64,000 bases of DNA. Origin: Diplonema papillatum. Its lineage: Eukaryota; Euglenozoa; Diplonemea; Diplonemida; Diplonemidae. The number at the start of each line of letters is the position of its first letter. Within the stretch, counting starts at the first letter, position 1. The stretch lies in assembly GCA_030068145.1 (NCBI GenBank), contig JAPJBO010000839.1:36498-100497 (forward strand), given 5' to 3'. Made by a program: the position numbers and the translations under genes. The notes under the pieces were generated by a model. The model saw only the letters and a list, made by a program, of their open reading frames with translations, was not told where the DNA came from and did no database searches. This document shows positions 18,871 through 30,635 of this stretch, piece by piece.

Positions 18871-19237
18871 CGGGTGACCACTGTCGGAAAGGTTCATTTA
18901 AGGTATCGTATGGTAGTGTGCGTATCTGCTGTAGTGGCAGTACGTGTACTTGTGCGTGTGTCTTGCCGATTGCCTTCTTCTGGCGATATTCGCTCGGTCG
19001 GTCATTTAGACTGTTTCGTGTTTTGAGAAGGTGGTATTTTTCGAGGTAGTTTTTTGAGTCTTCGGTTGGCTGTTGTTGAGGCGGGGAGGGGCGTTCTTTT
19101 AGACTGTTTCGAGTGTTAAGGAACCGTATTTTGTGTCTACGGTCGACAGACAACGTCCTCCCCTTGGGTGTGGGTATAGCTGGTACTTGCAGTTAGTTTG
19201 TCTGTGGTGGTCGTTGCAGCTGTATCTTTACTCACAC

Positions 19238-19583
19238 TTAAATTGCCTCCTTGGAGAGAGTGACTCGGAGCCGTTGTTCCTTCTCCATCCGCCAATTTAA
19301 CATTCGTTTAATTCATGTCACACCAATCAAAGGATCATTCACGGTTAGCTCTCCTTAGCTGGCTTGCTGGTACCTTGGGAACGAGCTGACCGGCGAAGTT
19401 GGCTGCCCGGCGGCTGCCTCAGTTGGGGAGATCGGTCCTCCTGGCTACCGAATCAGTCAGCTAAGACTCCAGCTCAACTGGTGAAGGCCCGAGTTGGCTT
19501 CAATCTAACACAACTGGCTGCGGCGGGCCGGCTCACGATGCCTGGCTGCTCGCATTCGCCTCGCGGGACTCTGGGATTTTCCC
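19238..19583. repeat. Split direct repeat A, copy 1
   Basis: About 346 bp nearly identical to 21121-21466, starting TTAAATTGCCTCCTTGG and ending CTCTGGGATTTTCCC. It forms the outer end of the DIRS-like element. Confidence 0.9.
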
Positions 19584-19673
19584 TCCGCCGGTCAAGCTCA
19601 GCAAGCCAGGGAGACTAACCTTGATCCACTGCGGGGGAGTGGGGAGAGAGGGAAGGGTGGGACGCAGGGAGCT

Positions 19674-21046
19674 TCATACGAACCCCGAGGAGGACCGACC
19701 TACGAGGGCGCGGCGTAGCAGTGAGCTAGGCTCACCGGGTTGTAAAACCGGACCGCCTCCACGCAATACGGATCGCGCGTGAGCTTCTTTCCGTACAACC
19801 TCACCATGTCCTCCGACGCCCAGTCCCCCAGCTCGCAAACCTGCATCACCCCCGTCCCCGCCTTCAGCAGCGTGCAGCAACCACCCTGGCGCTGTGTGTC
19901 GTGTACGCGAGCCTGCTCCCTGGACTCCTCCCGGCTGACATCCCGTTAATGTCGGCGAAGAGACCCCGCCTTGTCCTTGTACCGCAGAGTGCCTCCCTGA
20001 ATGAGCGGTACCCGCAGTTGGGGCACAGGAGCTGACTTGACCCGGCCAAGCGCTTCAGGAGGGTGGACACCTCGACTGGGAGCGGATGGAGGACGGTGCT
20101 CCCTCCGGCGGGTCGGAAAGCGTAGGCGGAGGCACCAAGTTTATGGCCTCGAACGTCAAGGATCTCATGCATTCCCTTTTGCCCTTCGCCATGCGCCACT
20201 CGACCCTGAGCCTTCCTCCATTCAGAGTGACGTCCTCCGCCCGGATCACCCGCATACTCGAAGTTCTGAGTAGCGTAATAAATTCGCCCAGAATCTGCAG
20301 GGCAGCGCCGCAGTCGCCCGTGGTCCGGATGGCATCAAAGATCGCCCTGAACTCCTTCACGCCCAGCGGCTCCGCCTGCTGTGGGTCCGGCGACTCCTTC
20401 CCGAGGACGGCCATCATCCTACCCACGATATTCAGCGGGTCATCAAGAACACACCCCGCGGCTTTGTTCTCCGCCAGCACGGACGCTATGATGCTCTGGG
20501 GCGCCCTATAAGCTGCACCGTCGTCGCCCATCAGCAGCAGGTGACCGCCGAACTCCTCCAACCTCTCTACCGTGGTTGGGTAGGGCTCAACGCCCATGCT
20601 ACCACACCACGACACGTACCCGGCCGTGTTCGAGTCGTATGTGGCCTTCGAGCCGACCGTCGTGTAACGGGCCCGCATGGCCCTGCGGGCCACCTCGGCC
20701 GAGTTCCGACCGAGGCGCGCTGCCCTCTGCGGATTGCTCGCTGACCAGGCGGAGACCGGGGCGGTGTGTCCTTGACACCGTCCCCGCCTGGGGCGGGACC
20801 CCGTTCGCGGGGCCCCGCTCCTAGCTCTGCCACCATGCTGCGAAAGCGCTTGTCGACTTCCTCGGCCGGCCGCGGCTCGGGAAGCGCCCAGCACGGCAAC
20901 ACACGGAAGGAGGTCAGGGACATGCCCTCTGGCAGCTCCGCGACCAGAGCCTCCCACTCGGGGTCCGTGAAACCCGTCCTCATGCCGTCTAACCGTGCAA
21001 CATCCCATGTCATTATTTTCTTCGGGTGGGCGGGCGGGAGAAACAA
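19674..21046 (-). pseudogene. Tyrosine recombinase of the DIRS-like element (frameshifted)
   Basis: The minus-strand frame 20055-21008 carries a core-binding-like region (YDSNTAGYVSWCGSMGVEPY...) and the catalytic Arg region LLRTSSMRVIRAEDV. The C-terminal catalytic part continues in another frame at about 19.7-19.95 kb: HDTQRQGG (H-x-x-R box), then LGDWASEDMVRLYGKKL with the likely Tyr nucleophile. All signature residues are present but need at least one frame change near 20.0 kb, so this copy is likely inactive. The enzyme would integrate a circular DNA intermediate. Confidence 0.75.
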
Positions 21047-21123
21047 ATGACTGATCCGGTTTGGTGGAGATCCGCGCTCCTGCCGGGGCTTTGCTCGGGA
21101 TTAGCTGAATTAAACACCTATTA
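21039..21123. repeat. Split direct repeat B, copy 1 (internal junction)
   Basis: Matches 25659-25742 (AGAAACAAATGACTGATCCG through ATTAAACACCTATT). It abuts repeat A copy 2 directly, giving the B1-A2 junction expected of split direct repeats. Confidence 0.9.
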
Positions 21124-21466
21124 AATTGCCTCCTTGGAGAGAGTCACTCGGAGCCGTTGTTCCTTCTCCATCCGCCAATTTAACATCCGTTTAATTCATG
21201 TCACACCAATCAAAGGATCATTCACGGTTAGCTCTCCTTAGCTGGCTTGCTGGTACCTTGGGAACGAGCTGACCGGCGAAGTTGGCTGCCCGGCGGCTGC
21301 CTCAGTTGGGGAGATCGGTCCTCCTGGCTACCGAATCAGTCAGCCAAGACTCCAGCTCAACTGGCGAAGGCCCGAGTTGGCTTCAATCTAACACAACTGG
21401 CTGCGGCGGGCCGGCTCACGATGCCTGGCTGCTCGCATTCGCCTCGCGGGACTCTGGGATTTTCCC
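21121..21466. repeat. Split direct repeat A, copy 2 (internal junction)
   Basis: Nearly identical to 19238-19583 and directly follows repeat B copy 1. Confidence 0.9.
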
Positions 21467-21622
21467 AATGGCTCTATCCCAATGGACCGACGCAAAAGAG
21501 AAGAGAAGCCAAAGATCAGCGCGCAAGAATCAGCCGCCTACGGCACGGATGTGCACTGGAGGGTACCCGGGACCAAGAAATCTGCCACCGCCTCATCAAT
21601 CGTCTGAAGGCTAGGCACCCGC

Positions 21623-23419
21623 CTAACCGGGCACCGCCCACGGAACACTGGCCAAGGACTGGGCGAGGCGGCTTGGAAGGTCCGCGATGTTCATCTCGCT
21701 TGAAACTCTCTCAAACCATACGCGAGCCTTCGCCCTGGCAATGCCTTGCCACAACCTGTGGACAGGGGCAAGCAGCATCCCAGCCCTGGACTGACCCTGG
21801 ACAACGCCCGTCATCTCTTTGAACCACAGACCGAACGCCACCGACACGGCTGCGAACTCCAAAGCGTGAATCGGCAGCCCGGACGCCCTGGCAGGAACCG
21901 GGCAAGAGTAGTACTCGACAGACGACACCACGCCGTCCGTAAGAACAACAAGGACGGCGCCCAGCCCCTTTGGGCAGGCATCCGTGAACAGGACGCACTT
22001 GGTCCCCGTATCCGGACTCACCGAGGGGAACCGACTTTTCAAAGACACGGACCTCACTCCTCAGGACGTCAACCCACCACCGGAGCGATACGCAAAGCTC
22101 GCGACCCAGCTTGAAGTCCCGGTACGTGGACGACGCATTGGCGCGCCTGAATCGAGATTGGAGAGGTGCCCTACCCACCTTGCGGAATAGGGAGGACGAG
22201 GCGGACCCTAGTTTCCCGGCGCGACGCCGCCTCGCCCGGTGCGAGCGAGTCGCGAGCGAGAACGCCCTCCAGAACGAACACCAGTTTCTCCTTCCGTGGT
22301 TCCGACAGGGAAACGTGCACACCCTCCCCGTCTATCGAGAAAATCAAGCCCAGGTGCCGAAAGCTGTTGCCCTGTGAGGTCTTTTCGTCGTTGAAAGAGG
22401 TGCGCAAAATGCCGCCCAGCAGCTCTAAGGTGTCAGCGAGCACTAGGTTGTCCTCCAGCCGGCAGGGACAGGCGAAGTCGTCGTAGTACTGCAGGAGCGG
22501 CAGCGACAGGCCGCGACGGACGACGCGGGCGAGGACCTTCGCAAGGCGTTGTAGTGTACAACGCTTGCCGCCTCGCCAAACGACAGACGGTCGAGCCTGA
22601 AAAATTGCAACAGTCCGTCCGGGTCCTCCGCCACCACGCACCTGCAGATTACATCGTTCTGCGCCTTCATCTGCCTGTAGGCGTCACGATGGTCCAAACC
22701 TACTGAGTAGAAGGCCGCCCCGGCAAACCTACCGGAGGCCTGTTGGGCCAGTTGCCGCGCCACCCCCACGGAAACGTCGACGGTGTCCAGCTTGACCTTC
22801 GTCGCATGTGGACCGCCTTATTAACCAGGGCCATACGCCCGTCATCGCACGCGCGGAGCTTCGTCTGCCACCCTTTCTGGTCCGCCTTCAGCTGGGCAAC
22901 CATGAAGCGCCGTAGAAAGACCGAATTCGTCGGCGGCTCCGCTAGCTCGACCATGAAGCCTCTGTCCACCTCTTTCTGCACCGACGCCCAGATGCCTTCC
23001 CTGTTGGAGTCCGACTCACCCATGACGGCCCTCCTGACCCTCGCCAGCACGTCAGGCTGGCGGCGAATCAGTTCCGCTACTGACAATTCCGGGTCCCCCA
23101 GGCTCGGGCTATACAGGGACTGTATCCCACCTGGCCGGACATCGGACAACCCTCCCTGAGATTCGCCAAGAGGCCGTCGGGCTCGGCGATCCCCAGCTCG
23201 ACAAGCACTTCGCCGAGAAGGGTTCACGGTCCCCCGCCCTGCGCCTCCAGCGGTCCAAAAATACTCTGCGACTGCGGTGAGCCTCCAACACCGGGGACAG
23301 GGCGCTGGAGCCGATCGCCTCCCGGAGTTCCTTATCCACTTGAGGCATGTCCTTGACTTCCGGTACCCCAGAGCCCGTTCCAAGAACGTACCTGCAGGCC
23401 GCCCGCGGGGTCGCTGCAC
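21623..23419 (-). pseudogene. Reverse transcriptase and RNase H of the DIRS-like element (frameshifted)
   Basis: Motifs in order on the minus strand, over three overlapping frames: an N-terminal RT region (EVDRGFMVELAEPPTNSVFL..., near 22.9 kb), LDHRDAYRQM, the catalytic QYYDDFACP (near 22.49 kb), HLGLIFSIDG, then RNase H signatures LFTDACPKGLGAVLV, IHALEFAAVSVAF and EMNIADLPSRLA. This order is typical of DIRS-like Pol. The breaks between frames mark a decayed copy. Confidence 0.8.
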
Positions 23420-23477
23420 CCCGCTTCTTCGTCTTGATGATAGGGGTCTGATAAGACCACGATGAGAGAGTCGATGA

Positions 23478-24068
23478 TTATGATGACCAGCCTGATACGC
23501 TGGCGGGAAAACAGGAAGCTCGGGCGACAGCGCCCTGCCGCCCTCGGTTCATTTTCCACCTCCTGCCGGAGTCGACAAAGGCTTGTAGTCGTCTCAAGCC
23601 CTTCCTTGCCGGCCCGCTGTCAACTCTGTTCCTAAACCCACCGACCTGCGGCCAGCCGGTGGGAGAGAACACCGGACCCTTCGACGCCACAACTAGGGTG
23701 AGCTGGAGCTCGCCGAGGACATCGGTGTCCAGCTTCAGCAGGCGGTCACACGCGGCCCCTAGTGTCACCGGACCCATCAAGCCAACCTCGGCACGACCAT
23801 CCCAATACTGAGCGAGCGTCATGTCATCTTCCCCCCTTTGTCTCCCGTTTCAAGCTGAAGACGAGAGGTTGAAGGCCGTCCCGGCGCCCAGATAAAACAA
23901 GTACACACGTCCGCGACGGGCGCCCACCCGCCTGACCAATCTGACGCGTCCGCGATCGGGCGCATGCCATGCGCCCGATCGCGGACGCGTCTCCCGGACA
24001 CATCTCAAACCAAGCGAGCTGCACGCCGTGCACGTGGCACGGCGGATGGTAGCCGAAGCGAGCTGCAC
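23478..24068 (-). pseudogene. Possible gag-region remnant of the DIRS-like element
   Basis: Short overlapping minus-strand frames (MTLAQYWDGRAEVGLMGPVT...; MHGVQLAWFEMCPGDASAIG...) lie 5' of the RT in element orientation, where gag is expected. No zinc knuckle or other domain is visible. Confidence 0.3.
23943..23991. repeat. Near-perfect palindrome, 24-bp arms with 1-nt spacer
   Basis: The arm beginning GACGCGTCCGCGATCGGGCG is followed, after one base, by its exact reverse complement. It lies at the start of the 85-bp satellite inside the DIRS-like element. Confidence 0.9.
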
Positions 24069-25395
24069 GTCATCGAGGTCAGACGGACCTCAACCAAGCG
24101 AGCTGCACGCCGTGCACATGACACGGCGGATCGCAGCCAAAGCGAGCTGCACGTCATCGAGGCCAGACGGATCTCAAACCAAGCGAGCTGCACGCCGTGC
24201 ACGTGGCACGGCGGATCTCAGCCAAAGCGAGCTGCACGTCATCGAGGCCAGACGGATCTCAAACCAAGCGAGCTGCACGCCATGCACGTGGCACGGCGGA
24301 TCTCAGCCAAAGCGAGCTGCACGTCATCGAGGCCAGACGGATCTCAAACCAAGCGAGCTGCACGCCATGCACGTGGCACGGCGGATCTCAGCCAAAGCGA
24401 GCTGCACGTCATCGAGGCCAGACGGATCTCAAACCAAGCGAGCTGCACGCCGTGCACGTGGCACGGCGGATCTCAGCCAAAGCGAGCTGCACGTCATCGA
24501 GGCCAGACGGATCTCAAACCAAGCGAGCTGCACGCCATGCACGTGGCACGGCGGATCTCAGCCAAAGCGAGCTGCACGTCATCGAGGCCAGACGGATCTC
24601 AAACCAAGCGAGCTGCACGCCGTGCACGTGGCACGGCGGATCTCAGCCAAAGCGAGCTGCACGTCATCGAGGCCAGACGGATCTCAAACCAAGCGAGCTG
24701 CACGCCGTGCACAGTGGCACGGCGGATCTCAGCCAAAGCGAGCTGCACGTCATCGAGGCCAGACGGATCTCAAACCAAGCGAGCTGCACGCCGTGCACGT
24801 GGCACGGCGGATCTCAGCCAAAGCGAGCTGCACGTCATCGAGGCCAGACGGATCTCAAACCAAGCGAGCTGCACGCCATGCACGTGGCACGGCGGATCTC
24901 AGCCAAAGCGAGCTGCACGTCATCGAGGCCAGACGGATCTCAAACCAAGCGAGCTGCACGCCATGCACGTGGCACGGCGGATCTCAGCCAAAGCGAGCTG
25001 CACGTCATCGAGGCCAGACGGATCTCAAACCAAGCGAGCTGCACGCCGTGCACGTGGCACGGCGGATCTCAGCCAAAGCGAGCTGCACGTCATCGAGGCC
25101 AGACGGATCTCAAACCAAGCGAGCTGCACGCCGTGCACGTGGCACGGCGGATCTCAGCCAAAGCGAGCTGCACGTCATCGAGGCCAGACGGATCTCAAAC
25201 CAAGCGAGCTGCACGCCGTGCACGTGGCACGGCGGATCTCAGCCAAAGCGAGCTGCACGTCATCGAGGCCAGACGGATCTCAAACCAAGCGAGCTGCACG
25301 CCGTGCACGTGGCACGGCGAATCTCAGCCAAAGCGAGCTGCACGTCAGCGACCAGGCGGACCCCAACCAGGCGAGCTGCCGCCGAGCGCGGCGGA
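23995..25395. repeat. 85-bp satellite inside the DIRS-like element, about 16 units
   Basis: Each unit is two related half-units, one with GCGAGCTGCACGCC(G/A)TGCAC and one with GCGAGCTGCACGTCATCGAG. The CGCCGTGC/CGCCATGC variant differs among units, and one unit has a 1-nt insertion near 24711. Because 85 is not a multiple of 3 and the unit has no stops on the plus strand, all three plus frames stay open for 485-581 codons; these are artefacts, antisense to the element. Confidence 0.9.
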
Positions 25396-25658
25396 CCTCA
25401 GCCAAGCGAGTCTCGTCATGATAAGGCGCTGGCCAGGCACCACACGAATATCCACGGCTTGCACGTCAAGTACTGGACAGGACGGATCTCAGCTGGAACA
25501 GCTGCACCGTCGATCGGCGTGCGACGACCCCCCCTCAGGTGGGCCGCTCCTCGCACCTCAGGCATCAGCCTGGCATGCCCCCCCTGCATGCTTTGCTACA
25601 CGGGTATTCAGTCCCGGCGAGCAGTGGCAGGGCGCTCTCCAGCCAAACGAGTTGAACA

Positions 25659-25742
25659 GAAACAAATGACTGATCCGGTTTGGTGGAGATCCGCGCTCCT
25701 GCCGGGGCTTTGCTCGGGATTAGCTGAATTAAACACCTATTT
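25659..25742. repeat. Split direct repeat B, copy 2 (outer end)
   Basis: Matches 21039-21123 and marks the coding-strand 5' end of the DIRS-like element. Confidence 0.9.
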
Positions 25743-25800
25743 TATACGTACATTTTTAGCGTTCCAAAAATAGCATTGTTCGAATGTTATTTTTGTTGGG

Positions 25801-25951
25801 GGAGGTCGATTGTGCATAATGGGAGTCGATTGTGCATAATGGGAGGTCGATTGTGCATAATGGGAGGTCGATTGTGCATAATGGGAGTCGATTGTGCATA
25901 ATTAAACCACGGATTGTGCATAATGGGAGTCGAATGTGCATACTGGGAGTG
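25801..25951. repeat. Short tandem repeat, 21-22 bp unit, about 7 copies
   Basis: The unit is GTCGATTGTGCATAATGGGA with an optional extra G. The last copies are diverged (GTCGAATGTGCATACTGGGA). Confidence 0.9.
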
Positions 25952-25988
25952 ACGAAAACGAGGTGCTTTGCACATAAAAGTGGCACTG

Positions 25989-26044
25989 GTTTTCCACCTG
26001 CCACCCAACCTTTCTTTGCTACTCTCGGGTGGCAGGTGGAAAAC
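25989..26044. repeat. Perfect 18-bp inverted repeat
   Basis: GTTTTCCACCTGCCACCC (25989-26006) and GGGTGGCAGGTGGAAAAC (26027-26044) are perfect complements with a 20-nt loop. Confidence 0.85.
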
Positions 26045-28190
26045 TACCTTTTTCTCGAGAATAAATAGCCATTTCAGTTTTCCGGTGCCACGAGTGGCCG
26101 TAGGCCCTTTCCCCCCCCTGTGCGGCAAAGAAATAGCGCCGCTACTGGACTTGGCTGCGCGGCACTTGGCCGTGCGCCTTGGTGCGGCCTTGGTACGTAC
26201 AAGTCGATCGTTGAGTGCGTGAGCCCCTCCGAAGAAAGGTCCATCACACTAGTTCCAAGCTACTTAGCCCGGGTCTCTGGGTCGCGTCCCCCTCCTTCTC
26301 TTGGTCGCCTGGTCTTGCGTCTTGTTGATCCGTCCGGGCTGGGGGCTTCGCGCTTCCCCTTCGTCTTGCATCACCTCGTCTCCACTCCCTGCCGCACGGG
26401 CTCCTACGTTTTGTGTCACCTGCGACGCGGGTCGCTTTACTGCTTTTCTGCGCGACGGCTGCTCTGTACTCGTTGCCTTATCCGCGATTGCCGCGTCTCG
26501 TACCGACCGCGCCTGCCTTTCCTGTTCTGCCTTTCGCCTCTGTGGTCCGTCGGCCGCCTCAGCTCGGGCGTCCTGCTGTGCTGTCTGTATCTCCTCGTCT
26601 TCCTTGGTGCGGCCTTGGTGCGGCCTTGGTGCGGCCGGCCATGCGATTTTGGTGACTTGGCCGACTGAAGGCAAGACTTTTCCGGAGCGCTCAGGCGGCG
26701 TTCGAAGGAGCAGCGAGCGATGCACGCTTCAAGTCGAACGGCAAGGTGCGAGTTGTCGTCTTTCGTCACCGGCAGAGCCTGTCTCGATGGCTTCATCGGG
26801 AACAGGGCTCGATTGGCAGTCCAACGTGGCGCACACGCAGGAAGAAGAGGGTCGTTGCATGATCCGGTACACGCTGAACTTTGGCAGACTGCAGGATCGT
26901 GTAGTAAGCGAGTGTTGAGGTGCAGAGTATTGGTGTCGGCATAGCAGCCCACGGGGCTTGCCTGCGCATCTGGTTCGGTTGCGCCGACCCGTTGCCCTGA
27001 GACCTGGCAAGCTGGCTGTCGATGGGCCGCCCCAAACGCTTCTCGGTCGTACTACCGCCGAAGCTGCGGAGATACGGAGCAAACGGGCCGTCACCCTGCC
27101 CGCTCGCCAATCCTTCCTGCCAAAACCGAAGGGCCGTCTTGATTAGCCGGTCTTCGAGAGAATCGGACAGGGGCTCTGTACCCACGCGGGAGTGGGTACA
27201 AAGCCCCTGTCCGGCTGTGTCGGCATAGCAGCCCATGGGGTTTGCCAGCACATCTGGTTCGGTTGCACCGACCCGTTGCCCTGAGACCTGGCAAGGTGGC
27301 TGTCGATGAGCCGCCCTAAACGCTTCTCAGTCGTACGAGCAAAAGGGGCACCTTGCCGGCTCGCCAATCTTTCCAGCCAAGACCGAAGGGTGGCGTGACG
27401 GAGTCCCGGCGGCAGGCACAGCCTCATGGTCGGTGTTCTTCCCCTTCGTTTGTTTGTGAGTATCCGCTTTGGTTTCCACCCTTTGTTTTGAGATGGAGAT
27501 GCACGAGCCGACCGGAGGAAGGGGCCAGCACAAGCCGCGAGAGGCCAGAAGACGTCAGCTCCAATTCCGTCTTGATTGGCCGCTCTTCGAGAGAACCGGA
27601 CACGGGCTCCGTACCCACGCGGGAGTGGGTGCACTGCGTCGATCCGAGGGCACCAAAAAAGGCCCGAACTCAGGGTTCCACACGAATGCACCCGGAAACC
27701 AACGCTGCTATGCGTGCAAGAAAAGTTGTCACGCGTGCGAGAAAAGCTGCTACGCGTGTAAGAAAAGTAGCTCTCTGACGGATGCAGAAAGGTCAGGTGA
27801 CGGGCAGGAAAGTCCTTGTCTTCACGAAACGCTGAAAAGACAAAGAGAAGGACTTTCGGCTCGTACCTCGCCCTTCGTGTTGATAACAAGCGCAATTGAC
27901 AAAAAAACTGCCCGAGCACGTGGCTTTGATTGCTTTTGGACATCGACAATCAAAACCACCCACCATGTTTTAGAATGCCGCTATTTCGCCGCGCGAACTA
28001 GATCGTTTGTGTTTTCTGTGTGATGACTCCCCACTAACGCTACGATCGTTTGTGTAATCTTTGATGGGCTGAAGAGACGCATTGCGCAACCGTGTGCACG
28101 AAAACGAGGGCGAGTCTGTGCTCTGTTTCACAAACCAAGCGCGGCTGTTCAAGCTACCTACTATTCGCCCGCCGAATCTCAGGAACCCTT
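26045..28190. other. No supported gene; local duplication and hairpin
   Basis: A segment of about 120 bp (26935-27058, TGTCGGCATAGCAGCCCA...) is repeated at 27221-27342. Between them, 27166-27213 is an inverted repeat (GGACAGGGGCT.../...AGCCCCTGTCC, 21-bp arms with one mismatch), half of which recurs near 27598. CGCGTG(C/T)AAGAAAAG-type short repeats occur at 27710-27770. Open frames show no domains. Confidence 0.5.
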
Positions 28191-28278
28191 TTTACGCCTG
28201 CTTCGGCCCCTTTTTCGTATCTGAAACTGCGCAAAGAACCGTAGCCAGTCCGTCGAAGAAATATGCCGAAAAATATAC

Positions 28279-29118
28279 CTTGCCCTTCTTTTCCATGATG
28301 ATGAGGTATCCGAGGTAGGTGAGGCCCATCACTGCGACAATGGTGACGACGATGACTACGATGAGCCACGGAACGGGAAGGCCATCGTCCCCATTGTTGT
28401 TGTTCAGGCCATCAGTAGCCTCGTACTCCTTCCCGCAGGTGAAGTAGTTGCCGTTGTCGGAGCTGCAGAAGAGGTCGTTTTTGCACGCCTGGTACCAAGC
28501 GTCGCAGAACGAAGCTTCGATCGGCATCCCTTTAATTTGCCATGCGTTGGCGCCGTCCGTGCCGTGGAAGTAGTTCGGGTCCTTCTCTGCTTCGGGGTGC
28601 GACGGGAACTTCGCGAAGAGGGCCGCCGCGGGCTCGCACTCGTACATGCAGGCTTCCGCCACAAAAAACCGCTCGCATCCCGACGACAATTTTCCACACC
28701 TGTCCCAGTGATGGGCTTTGCCGTATGCCTCGTTCAACGCCTGCCCCGACTTCACGACTGAGGCGTAGCAGCAGCTATCATGCTGCCATGCGTTGCACTC
28801 TGTCATGTCCGGCTCCTCCGACGGTGCGGACTTGTGAGAGTAGTTCAGGCAGTATTCATGACCATTGTGCTCGTCGTATCCGTAGAGCTGCTTGGTTCCA
28901 CTTGCGTGGATGGCCTTCGTCACATTGACGTTGGGGTTCTCTCCGTAGAACCACATCGTGTAGGCCGGACCTTCCTCGGTGTACACGAATGCCTCGTCCC
29001 ACATATTCTCGCACAGCGCCTTGCCGCCGCCGTAGATCTCAGCGAACGTTTTGCACTGGGGTTCTGCCAACACGCAGCTGCCCGCCAACATCGCACAGAG
29101 CGCCGAAAAGGTCTTCAT
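28279..29118 (-). CDS. Folate-receptor-family type I membrane protein, paralogue 1 (main exon)
   Basis: Likely binds a small ligand at the cell surface or in an endomembrane lumen. The start is the Met of MKTFSALCAMLAGSCVLA, a clear signal peptide matching paralogue 2. The ectodomain is Cys-rich with folate-receptor signatures: CNAWQHDSCCYASV, HWDRCGKLSSGCERFFV, ACMYECEPAAALFAKF and FCDAWYQACKNDLFC. A transmembrane segment follows (VPWLIVVIVVTIVAVMGLTYLG), then IIMEKKGK. A donor AAG|GTATAT ends the exon in phase 0. A TTTGCGCAG acceptor about 50 nt on would give a short basic tail (FQIRKRGRSRRKKGS, stop near 28180). Ligand identity is unknown; conserved Cys pattern is seen, folate binding is not shown. 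Confidence 0.8.
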
Positions 29119-30173
29119 CATTTGTATTTTTTCTTTCCCTGGACAGGATTGCTCAGGTAAACGGACTCTTGCAAAAGCCCCACTAACGTAGCAAGTTCGG
29201 GAGTCCAAAAGCGATACTATAACACCGACACCCGAAGGCAGCCAAGCAGACCTCCCAGGGCAGGGGAGAACCTACGGCGGTGAAGTAACGAAGCTCATCT
29301 GAGTGTTCGATGAAACCCCTTGTGCCACCCAACGACTTGACGCACGTGCACAATTTCGGACGCTAGCGTCTGTCAAGAGCATGCCATGTTCGGGAATTCT
29401 CCGTCTCCCTTGACTCTTTGCATCCCGCTGCACAACCTGCTCCGGAACCCCCACCAGATGACTGCCTCTCGGCGATGTCCCGTGTTGACATCCACAGTCT
29501 GGGCGCACCGCAACTCCTTCTCTTCTCTTTGTGTTCTGATTTGCTCGCCTGCATTGCGTCGTCAGTTTCCTAACCGAGGGAATAGCAGAAGTATTTGCGA
29601 GGAATACCAAGGGGGTCAATCCGTAATTCATGAGACAGTCCGAACCAGGGAAAAGACCATTCACTTGCGATTCATCGGATTCCATCGGCCTCACACGGAA
29701 TAGAAATTCTCTATTATTTACCGCCTGCACCCGAGGTAGTTTGCGAGGTTGCAAATATACCAAGCGGGGGTGAACTCTGGATTCAGTGCTCGGTTACTGA
29801 ACCTGCATCGGTGTTTGAGTACTGCGTAACACGCCGCCTCCCCTCAAGCGTTGTGGATCATTGTTGCAGCGGCTGCTGCCCTGAAACCGAGTCTCGAGTG
29901 CGAGCCCCTCCGGAGAAAGGCCCATCACACTTGCCCTTGAGGGTGCGACTACCGTTGGCCGCAATCGACTGAAAAGCGAAGGTGTTGCTTCTTCTGAGCT
30001 CGCTCTGCCCATTTGAGACATGGGAACGGGAGGAAAAGGAAGACACAGGGGTGGGAAATGACGACCACGAAACCCTCTCGGGAGGGGTAATGATGGACTG
30101 AGGAAAAAGAAGACAAGGGGGGGCAGCTGAGCAGTTCCTGCTCCGCGCTCTTTTTTTTTTTTGCAGAGACCCC
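29119..30173. other. No supported gene
   Basis: Upstream region of folate-receptor-like paralogue 1. No repeats shared elsewhere and no RNA gene were recognised. Confidence 0.4.
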
Positions 30174-30635
30174 CAGTGTGCGCGCTATCTGCCGGCTTGC
30201 CGGCTGATTCATTTCGCAGCGGTTTTTTTCCGCCCCCGCCCCTCTCTATAATATAATAAGATCTGCATTCCGCGAAGAAGACTTGATGCTAGCATCAAAC
30301 ACATGAGAGGCAAGTAGCGCCTGAACACGAAACTAAGATTTTCCCCCCGGGGGTTGGGGGAGAGGATTTTTACTATAGCGGACTTTTTTCCCACGAAAAT
30401 GGGGGCTCTGAGCCAAATTTGCGGGAAAAAATTCCGCGATAGTAATAATCCTCTCCCCCGTTGTAAGTTTTGTTAGGTGGGGCGCTGCCTGGTTGTCCTG
30501 GCATGACAGCAGTGGCCCCGGAGGCATGAATTGGTCTGACTGGCAGACTTCTAAAAAGCTGCCGGCCGATTATCGGCCGGTCAGTTTTTCGGGTTCTTTT
30601 TTCCGGCCGAAATCGGCTCCATAACGCGAACACTG
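30174..30635. mobile_element. hAT-type MITE, copy 1 (larger form)
   Basis: Ends CAGTGTGCGCGC and GCGCG-like/AACGCGAACACTG match the MITE at 47632-47912, as do subterminal GCCGGCTGATT and ATCGGCCGGTCAGTTTTTC blocks. Flanking 8-mers GAGACCCC and GAATCCCC agree at 6 of 8 positions, an eroded target duplication. Inside, 30354-30466 is a large imperfect inverted repeat (GGGGGAGAGGATTTTTACTA.../...TAGTAATAATCCTCTCCCCC). A block with TTGATGCTAGCATCAA also occurs near 58900. Confidence 0.65.

Larger units (their letters stand above)
19238..25742 (-). mobile_element. DIRS-order retrotransposon with split direct repeats
   Basis: Two direct repeat types are arranged A1 (19238-19583), B1-A2 (21039-21466), B2 (25659-25742). 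On the coding (minus) strand this is b-type end, gag/RT/RNase H, internal junction, tyrosine recombinase, a-type end: the split-direct-repeat plan of PAT/Ngaro/Kangaroo-like DIRS elements. RT, RNase H and recombinase motifs are all visible but in broken frames, so this copy is defective. An 85-bp satellite fills the 5' part of the element. Confidence 0.85.

Noticed and set aside
18299..19153. 284-codon minus-strand frame
   Set aside because: It spans a diverged dispersed repeat whose other copy has no matching frame, and has no domain.
23964..25773. Three long overlapping plus-strand frames (485-581 codons) in all three frames
   Set aside because: They are produced by an 85-bp satellite that has no stops in any plus frame; the element's genes are on the other strand.
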